Assembly: GCF_030296015.1 (NCBI RefSeq)
Contig: NZ_AP027368.1
Coordinates: 372,001-436,000, forward strand
Length of the DNA stretch: 64,000 nt
Source of the DNA: Ferrimonas sp. YFM
GTDB taxonomy: Bacteria; Pseudomonadota; Gammaproteobacteria; Enterobacterales; Shewanellaceae
Direction of reading: 5' to 3'
Position 1 is the first letter of the stretch; every line of letters starts with the position of its first letter. A program made the translations under genes and the position numbers. The notes under the pieces were generated by a model, which saw only the letters and a program-made list of their open reading frames with translations, ran no database searches and was not told the DNA's origin. Positions 58,590 through 64,000 of the stretch are shown piece after piece.

Positions 58590-59558
58590 TTAGTTTATTT
58601 TGCACCCTTCCATCGTATCTTTGTCAAACGAGAAGCGGTGTTCTAGAGGATTGTTTACACATACACCGATTAAACGGGAGTTAAACAATGACTGCTTTTC
58701 TAATGATATGGACTTAGTAATTTTATGGGTCCTGTGACAAATTGGGCAGTTTGCAGTCAGATCAAAGGACGTAAGTTCTCGTTTGACATATTTTGAATCT
58801 ATGCATTGGTTAGTCTTCTTTACTTCGCTAATACAAATCGAGCCATAGGGCGACATCACATGCTCCAATAAAGTTACTTTTCTTAAAGCAACTGCAAGTA
58901 GATTTTTTATTGGTCTCCAGACTAAACAGTAACTGAGTGTAATGGTAGCCCATAAAAAGGTGGGGTAGAGCAGGTGTCCGTAGAGTTGAACAGAGACAAG
59001 CCACGCCGAAATTACTAAAGGTGTTATCCAAAAGGAAATTAATAAACAGGCCAGCAGCCACACTCTTGTTCTCCGAGATTCAAATAGAGGGTTGCATAAT
59101 TTTAGGTACCAGGGTGTCCGTTTTAGCCTTACTGCTTCATATTTAATGGCTGTGAGTTGTGGATTATTATTCTGATTAGAGTTTAGGTTCTGAATAGTGG
59201 GTTCAGTACTAGGGTCGATTGGTTCTAGTTCAAAGTAAGTTTCATTTCCTGCTCCTCCTTCGCTACAGCGGCGAACGAGCATTGGGAAACGCTGTAGATC
59301 TTCCCCGTGTTTTTCCCATAATCGTTGTTGATTTTGCTGTAGTAAATCGCAGAGCTTAGTGAGCCATTTATCATGAGTCTTTGGATCTCGAGCGTTTCCC
59401 AAAGCAGCTAATTCAGGCAGTTCACTCCGTTTTAGGCTCTCCGTTTCTTGAAGGCGCTTCAAGCAATTCTCCAGAAATAGAATCTGTTCATCCCTTCCCA
59501 GATCTTGCTTTAAGAACTCAATGCTATTCGATAAGAAATTGAGCTGCTGCGGATTCAT
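58590..59558 (-). CDS. Membrane protein with C-terminal zinc-ribbon-like motif, unknown
   Basis: The 322-residue protein is not recognised. An N-terminal soluble, helix-rich part (about 1-165) is followed by two transmembrane helices (about 175-195 and 200-222, LLACLLISFWITPLVISAWL). A cytoplasmic C-terminal domain contains CPICHRTHKI and GVCVNNPLEHRF, which could bind a metal. Base composition is clearly lower in GC than the core genome, a sign of transfer. It is divergent from the CoiA-like gene across 131 bp. Confidence 0.65.
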   Translation of the reverse strand: MNPQQLNFLSNSIEFLKQDLGRDEQILFLENCLKRLQETESLKRSELPELAALGNARDPKTHDKWLTKLCDLLQQNQQRLWEKHGEDLQRFPMLVRRCSEGGAGNETYFELEPIDPSTEPTIQNLNSNQNNNPQLTAIKYEAVRLKRTPWYLKLCNPLFESRRTRVWLLACLLISFWITPLVISAWLVSVQLYGHLLYPTFLWATITLSYCLVWRPIKNLLAVALRKVTLLEHVMSPYGSICISEVKKTNQCIDSKYVKRELTSFDLTANCPICHRTHKITKSISLEKQSLFNSRLIGVCVNNPLEHRFSFDKDTMEGCKIN

Positions 59559-59689
59559 AGCCTTTCCCCACGCCTGCTTATGCCAGTATCCGGAAATTCC
59601 GGAAATTCACGAATTAATTTAGTACCTTATCCACTATTGGTCTCGAGCACAATAGTGCCATTAGATCTGTTGAAGGTGAGGTCACAAGC

Positions 59690-60718
59690 ATGGATAAGTC
59701 ACACGAATTGAACATTGTTGAGAAGAGCCAATCATTGGTTGGAAGCAGCTCTGAGTTACTCTACGGAAGGTTAAACAACAAGCTAGTACATATTGAGGAG
59801 GTCAGTCATGGGCTACTTTGTGATTGCCGCTGCCCCCATTGCGATGCACTATTGATCGCCAAAAAAGGCAACATTCGAGCTCATCATTTCGCTCACTATG
59901 CTGGTGCTGATTGTGGAGCTGGAGCAGAGACCGCACTGCACTTGATGGCTAAGCAGATTCTGGTAACCCATCGGTGCCTATTGTTTCCGGGTGAATCAGT
60001 ATCTGTAGATGATGACCGGTTCGAAAATTTAGATTTGCAGAGACATAGGGAGGCAGAGCTAACTCAGTTTGAAAGAGTTGAGGTAGAGAAAAGTATAGGG
60101 TCTTATCGGCCCGACCTTACAGCGTTGACCTCAGAAGGGGATTGGGTTGATATTGAAATATTGGTTACCCATGGTATTGATGATGCCAAAGTTCTTGAAG
60201 TAACTAGAGCCGAGCGAACGATGATAGAAATTGACCTATCTTATCTGCCAAGAGATAGTTCACCTACAGATATAGAGCACGCTGTCCTTTGGAAAGCGCC
60301 GCGGTATTTTATTCATTCGAGTTGGTTTGCTGAAACTAAAATTCAGTTGCGTCAGCAGTTAAGTTCTCTACATAGCGAAATAGATAAATCTAAAAATGAT
60401 GCAATCTTAAATGTTAATTCAAATGAAAGTGTCATGCTTCTGGGGTACAAGTTTGGTGCAGGATACTCTACTGGAAAGCAGTCAAATTTCGAAATTAGTC
60501 ATCTTTTTTGCGTTGCTCCGACCCAAAAAAATGGAACAGTTAATTTTAGTATTAGATCCAGTGGTGGGTTTGAGCCGAAAACAATGAAAGTGGATTATGC
60601 ACTTAATGAAACGTTGAAAAGACTCAATTACCCATGTGCTGTGCGTTTGCAGTTTTCAGCGGAGCCCGGGTATGGAAGAAGAACTAAGTGGATAGTCACT
60701 GGGATAGAGCAGGTATAG
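59690..60718 (+). CDS. CoiA-like nuclease family protein
   Basis: The 342-residue protein resembles competence protein CoiA-like nucleases. An N-terminal zinc finger has CDCRCPHCDALLIAKKG (Cys44, 46, 48, 51), then HHFAHYAGADCG, the family HFAH motif. A PD-(D/E)xK-like nuclease core follows: GSYRPDLTAL (Asp142) and DWVDIEIL (Asp154, Glu156); the usual third residue (Lys or Gln) is not clear. AAGGTGAGG precedes the start. The gene is AT-rich like its divergent neighbour. Despite the family name, no other natural-competence gene is here; a nuclease role in defence is inferred from the context. Confidence 0.72.
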   Translation: MDKSHELNIVEKSQSLVGSSSELLYGRLNNKLVHIEEVSHGLLCDCRCPHCDALLIAKKGNIRAHHFAHYAGADCGAGAETALHLMAKQILVTHRCLLFPGESVSVDDDRFENLDLQRHREAELTQFERVEVEKSIGSYRPDLTALTSEGDWVDIEILVTHGIDDAKVLEVTRAERTMIEIDLSYLPRDSSPTDIEHAVLWKAPRYFIHSSWFAETKIQLRQQLSSLHSEIDKSKNDAILNVNSNESVMLLGYKFGAGYSTGKQSNFEISHLFCVAPTQKNGTVNFSIRSSGGFEPKTMKVDYALNETLKRLNYPCAVRLQFSAEPGYGRRTKWIVTGIEQV

Positions 60719-60768
60719 CTTTGCTTTGGCCGCGATTTTCAGCTGTTAACTGACAATTGTCAGTAACA

Positions 60769-60804
60769 ATAAAGGCGCAGCGGTTACTAACCGGCTGCGC
60801 CTTG
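60769..60804 (-). terminator. tRNA-Ile2 terminator
   Basis: AAGGCGCAGC and GCTGCGCCTT pair around an inner GGTT/AACC stem (60772-60802). On the minus strand the stem is followed by TATTG, a weak T run. Confidence 0.6.
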
Positions 60805-60811
60805 CTGTATA

Positions 60812-60888
60812 TGGTGGCCCCTGGGGGACTTGAACCCACGACCAAGCGATTATGAGTCGCCTGCTCTAACCAACTGAGCTAAGGGGCC
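60812..60888 (-). tRNA. tRNA-Ile2 (CAT, lysidine-modified)
   Basis: A 77-nt cloverleaf with acceptor GGCCCCT/AGGGGCC, anticodon arm GGCGACTCATAATCGCT and encoded CCA. The anticodon is CAT. The body matches E. coli ileX rather than a methionine tRNA, so TilS should convert C34 to lysidine to read AUA. The 3' end faces the defence cluster. Confidence 0.9.
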
Positions 60889-61170
60889 AAATTGTTTTGG
60901 TCGGGTTTGCACCCAACTAGGCCGAAGAGTATATCCAAGGGCGGCAGGCTTGTCATCCGCCTGAACCTTCCACCGGTGCGTTTGGTTAAGAAAACGCCAC
61001 GCTGTCAAGCCGTTTCGCATGAACAAAGGTCCTGTGACCTTAGGGAGGGAGGTTGATGGAGATCATGGTTGGGTGCTTGGGGCTATGGTGCTATGGAACT
61101 GTGGCGAAAGATTCGCCAATGGAGTGCCTTTCAAGGCACGGCCCACCAGGAGCGCAGAAGGAGAGTCAGG
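60889..61170. other. Intergenic region before the first usp gene
   Basis: About 280 bp with no gene found. It holds the tRNA-Ile2 and usp promoters. AAGGTC (61026-61031) and GACCTT (61036-61041) form a short inverted repeat. Confidence 0.35.
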
Positions 61171-61614
61171 ATGAAAGCGTATAAGAAAGTATTGATTCCG
61201 TTAGATTTCCACAGCGACAACGACCAGATCATTGCCAAGGGCAAGGCGTTGGCCGAGATTAATGGTGCCAACATCTACCTGTTGCACGTCAATGAGCCGA
61301 TGGCCGGTATCTACACTTTTGAAGCGGTGAGCTTCGGTGATGAGCTGGAAGCCTTTAAAGACAAGATCCGCAGTGAATCCCACGTACGTCTGGGCAACTT
61401 TGCCGAGGAGATGGGCGTTGCCGATTCCGAGCAGCTGATTCGCGAAGGTAAGGCGGCCACCGAGATTGAAGACGTGGTGCGTGAATTGGACATCGACCTG
61501 ATCGTGATGGGAACTCATGGGCACTCCGGCCTGCAGCGTCTGCTGGGTTCCACCGCCAACAGTGTCCTGAACCACGTTGATTGCGACGTGCTGACCGTGC
61601 GTATCCGCGAATAG
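61171..61614 (+). CDS. Universal stress protein (UspA family), copy 1
   Basis: The 147-residue cytoplasmic protein has the Usp fold. It starts MKAYKKVLIPLDFHSDND, has IYLLHVNEP, and near the end carries the nucleotide-binding motif GTHGHSGLQRLLGSTANSV. This is the ATP-binding subtype signature (G-x2-G-x9-G-S/T). The start at 61171 has AAGGAGAG upstream; a longer frame is noncoding. Function is stress survival, details unknown. Confidence 0.9.
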   Translation: MKAYKKVLIPLDFHSDNDQIIAKGKALAEINGANIYLLHVNEPMAGIYTFEAVSFGDELEAFKDKIRSESHVRLGNFAEEMGVADSEQLIREGKAATEIEDVVRELDIDLIVMGTHGHSGLQRLLGSTANSVLNHVDCDVLTVRIRE

Positions 61615-61655
61615 GTGTCCTGCTGGTGCCTTGATTGGGTGATTGCGAGTGAATG

Positions 61656-61686
61656 AAGAGAGCGGGCCAAGGCCCGCTCTGTTGTG
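61656..61686. terminator. Terminator between the two usp genes
   Basis: GAGAGCGGGCC-AAG-GGCCCGCTC with TTGTGT after. It shows the two usp genes are separate transcripts, at least in part. Confidence 0.6.
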
Positions 61687-61818
61687 TCTGCACACTGAAA
61701 AGGGCAGGACTCCGGGTCAGTGAAATGCGGTTCATTCACCTACAATTAATGGGGATACGCTGAGTTTCTGGTTTGGGCCTCACTGAAGGTCTGAGGCGAG
61801 TGAAAAGGGAGGCTGACT

Positions 61819-62265
61819 ATGTGTAACTACAAGAAGGTTCTCATTCCGGTTGATTTTCACGACGACAACGAGCGCCTGGTAACCAAGGGCAAGCGCATTG
61901 CCGCCGACAACAACGCCGAACTCTTCCTGCTGCATGTGGACGAGTCTCTGTCCGATCTCTATCTGTTTGAGGCGGCCAGTTTCAGCGGCCACCTGAAGGA
62001 GTTCAAACAGGACCTGAATCGCCGCTCCCAGGAGAAACTGGCCCAGCTTGGTGGTGATCTGGACGACAATCACCTGCTGGTTCGCGAGGGCCGGGCCACC
62101 GGCGAGATTGAGCGGGCGGTGAAGGAGCTGGACATCGATCTGGTGGTGATGGGCTCCCACGGTCACTCCGGTCTGCGTCGTCTGCTGGGCTCCACCGTGA
62201 ATGTGGTGCTTAACCATGTGCATTGTGACGTGCTGACCGTGCGCACCAAGGCGCTGGACACCTAG
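61819..62265 (+). CDS. Universal stress protein (UspA family), copy 2
   Basis: A 148-residue paralogue of copy 1, starting MCNYKKVLIPVDFHDDNE and with the same GSHGHSGLRRLLGSTVNVV nucleotide-binding motif. Conservation runs along the whole length, so it probably arose by tandem duplication. GGGAGG lies before the ATG. It is convergent with the MFS gene, 6 bp away. Confidence 0.9.
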   Translation: MCNYKKVLIPVDFHDDNERLVTKGKRIAADNNAELFLLHVDESLSDLYLFEAASFSGHLKEFKQDLNRRSQEKLAQLGGDLDDNHLLVREGRATGEIERAVKELDIDLVVMGSHGHSGLRRLLGSTVNVVLNHVHCDVLTVRTKALDT

Positions 62266-62271
62266 GCTTTA

Positions 62272-63462
62272 TCAGGCGGTCGATTCAACTTGCGCCCGTA
62301 GCTGCAGCTTGTGAGCCAGCAGCACAATGAGGGCGTAGCTGACCAGGCTGCTGGCCACCACCAGCGGCCAACCTCCCAATTGCCAGATGGGCAGCAGCAC
62401 GAAGCCGCCCAGGCTGGCCCCCAGATAGTAGTGCACCAGATAGAGGGAGCTGGCTTTGGCCCGCTCCCTTTTCGCCTGTTTGCCCACCCAGGAGTAGGCC
62501 AGGCTGTGCACCTGGAAAAAGCCCACCGAACACAGCAGCAGCCCCAGTACGATTACCGCCAGGTCGTGAGACAGGGTGATCACCGTGCCCATGATCAGGA
62601 ACAGGGCGCCGGTCTGCATGCCTGCCGGAGCGGTGAAGTAACGCAGCCAGCGGCCCGACAGCTGAGCAGAGACGCTGCCAGCCAGGTAGGTGCAGAACAG
62701 CAATGAGAGCTGGGCAGTGGTCAGGTTCCAGGGGGCCTGGGCCAGCTGGAAGCCCAGCACGGTAAACAGGTTGACGAAGGTGCCGAAGGTGATGCCGGCG
62801 ATGAGGAAGGCGGGCTGCAGCTGCTTGTTGTGCAGATGGTCCATCAGCCCATGCCAGGCGCACTTCAGCGATGGGGTGACGCTCTGGAAGTTCTGTTGTC
62901 TGGGCAGCAGCCACCACAGCATCAGGGCGGCGGCGCAGCTCAGGGCCACCAGGGTCATAAAGGGTACTTGCCAACTGTCAAACTGGCTGGCCAGGCCGCC
63001 CACCAGTCGGCCACTGAGGCCACCCACGGCGTTGGCGGCCACGTAGCTGCCCATGGCTGTGGGGAGACGGGCGGCGCCGATCTCTTCCGACATCCAGGCG
63101 GCGGCCACCGCCACGAAGCCGGCCAGCATCACGCCGTGAAGGATGCGCAGGGCGATAAACCACTCCACCTGACTGGTGGTGAGAATCGCCAAGTTAATGA
63201 GCGGCAGGCTGGCCAGAGAGATCAGCATGATGGGGCGACGGCCCAGGACGTCGGAGAGCATGGCCCAGGGGATTAACGACAGCGCCAGGGCCAGGGGGGC
63301 TCCGGCATGCAGCCAATTGGCGGTGGAGGCATCCAGGCCGAAGGTGTCGGCCAGTTGCGGCAGCATCGGCTGGGCCACATACAGGTTGCAGAACACCACC
63401 ATGGCCGCCAGGGTAAGGGCGGTCAGGGCGCGGTAGTAGTTGCGTCCGTCCAGATGAGCCAT
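62272..63462 (-). CDS. MFS transporter (YnfM-like exporter)
   Basis: This major-facilitator protein of about 396 residues has 12 hydrophobic helices. VFCNLYVAQPMLPQLADTF opens the first, and SDVLGRRPIM is the conserved loop 2-3 motif. It resembles the drug/arabinose exporter branch (YnfM). No substrate can be assigned. The start is uncertain; 63462 (MAHLDGRNYYRAL) is preferred, but in-frame ATGs exist up to 63525. It is monocistronic. Confidence 0.85.
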   Translation of the reverse strand: MAHLDGRNYYRALTALTLAAMVVFCNLYVAQPMLPQLADTFGLDASTANWLHAGAPLALALSLIPWAMLSDVLGRRPIMLISLASLPLINLAILTTSQVEWFIALRILHGVMLAGFVAVAAAWMSEEIGAARLPTAMGSYVAANAVGGLSGRLVGGLASQFDSWQVPFMTLVALSCAAALMLWWLLPRQQNFQSVTPSLKCAWHGLMDHLHNKQLQPAFLIAGITFGTFVNLFTVLGFQLAQAPWNLTTAQLSLLFCTYLAGSVSAQLSGRWLRYFTAPAGMQTGALFLIMGTVITLSHDLAVIVLGLLLCSVGFFQVHSLAYSWVGKQAKRERAKASSLYLVHYYLGASLGGFVLLPIWQLGGWPLVVASSLVSYALIVLLAHKLQLRAQVESTA

Positions 63463-63741
63463 GGGAATTCCGGGTGCGAAATCTGCCGTCAGCATACTCC
63501 TGTCCATGGGTGCGGAATAATACAAATCATCAATGAAGTCTTAATCGATGCCGAGGACAGCCGCTTACACTGGCGAGTGCTTTTTTGCGGTGCGCCTTCA
63601 GGCCCGGGCAATTGGAGTCGCTTTTGTGTCCTATTGATGACATGTGGGTGACCGTATGTCTGGGTCTGAAATATACGGGGGCGCTCCTTAACGCACTCAC
63701 TTGGTGCTGGCCAAAGGGTGGGACACGGAGCATAAGAAGCG

Positions 63742-64000
63742 ATGTCTCATCGTCAATTACAGTTGGGCCTGGCGCTGTTGATGCTGGTGGTGGCGGCCAT
63801 AATGCCCGACTGGCAAACCCAGGTGGGGGTGGGCGTACGCTGGCTGCTGGTCTACCTGCCCTGGATCCTGCTGGGGGCGGCCGGAGTAACTGCGCACATC
63901 TACGGGCTGAAGAAGTTCAGCCTGATGGTGGTGCTGTGCCTGGTGCTCTACACCGTATGCCGACAACACCTGTTGGTGCTGCAGCCCGGGCATACCAGCG
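63742..64000 (+). CDS. N-terminus of a multi-pass membrane protein (cut by window end)
   Basis: Only 86 codons are visible. They encode three hydrophobic helices (LQLGLALLMLVVAAIMPDW, WLLVYLPWILLGAAGVTA, FSLMVVLCLVLYTVC). This could be the membrane part of a signalling protein such as a diguanylate cyclase, but nothing seen proves it. AGAAG lies just before the ATG at 63742. Confidence 0.5.
   Translation, partial: MSHRQLQLGLALLMLVVAAIMPDWQTQVGVGVRWLLVYLPWILLGAAGVTAHIYGLKKFSLMVVLCLVLYTVCRQHLLVLQPGHTS

Noticed and set aside
55202-60811. A tRNA-integrated island with direct repeats of the tRNA-Ile2 3' end
   Set aside because: The tRNA 3' end faces the cluster, but no second copy of its terminal sequence and no integrase were found, so the boundaries cannot be claimed.

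Overview
The window is a chromosomal segment of a gammaproteobacterium. Most of it is GC-rich, close-packed housekeeping sequence. The 16S/23S/5S genes, the pdxA-surA-lptD, dusB-fis and phoH/rapA neighbourhoods, and a membrane-bound FrdCAB fumarate reductase suggest an Alteromonadales organism of the Shewanella/Ferrimonas type; Ferrimonas is my best guess. That assignment is inference from gene content and was not tested by alignment.

Layout. 1-4351 (minus): pdxA (cut by the window edge), surA and lptD. 4630-8077 (plus): amgK, murU, djlA and a DUF2157 membrane protein. A 210-bp gap after these carries a Fur-box-like site and a possible small RNA. 8288-11294: a D-2-hydroxyacid dehydrogenase and RNase II. 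11343-20141: a secreted zinc metalloprotease, two DUF454 membrane proteins flanking a tiny DUF3149 gene (with an FNR-like and a Fur-like site), a large hybrid sensor kinase, and a PhoH-family ATPase. 20335-25848: rapA, two small unknown genes, and mgtE with a long structured leader whose last hairpin buries the start codon. 25913-35954: a lipoprotein, a protein kinase-like gene, tpm, lysO, a DEAD-box helicase, an RraB-like gene, an S4 protein, a membrane glutaredoxin-like protein, fis, dusB and prmA. 36211-42804: frdCAB behind CRP and FNR sites, maoP, a yibI-yibH pair, a small HTH gene and udp.

43017-48295 is a complete rRNA operon: two promoters, 16S, 23S, 5S and tRNA-Asp, with no tRNA in the 16S-23S spacer. 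It is followed by 48600-51280, an array of about six long repeats with REP-like palindromes; one copy is interrupted by an IS110-family element (IS1111-like) of about 1.37 kb.

51322-54894 holds an exported ATP-dependent DNA ligase, a Tat-exported DJ-1/PfpI protein, a secreted protein of unknown function and a tiny charged protein. 55202-60718 looks like an acquired genome-defence cluster: a methyltransferase-HNH fusion, a ScoMcrA/DUF3883-type modification-dependent nuclease, an unknown membrane/zinc protein and a CoiA-like nuclease, the last two visibly AT-rich. It ends at a tRNA-Ile2(CAT) gene. The window closes with two universal stress proteins, an MFS exporter and the start of a membrane protein.

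Main themes: outer-membrane and cell-wall biogenesis (surA, lptD, amgK, murU), RNA turnover and translation support (rnb, helicase, rraB-like, dusB, prmA), anaerobic respiration (frdCAB), and an accessory zone between the rRNA operon and tRNA-Ile2.
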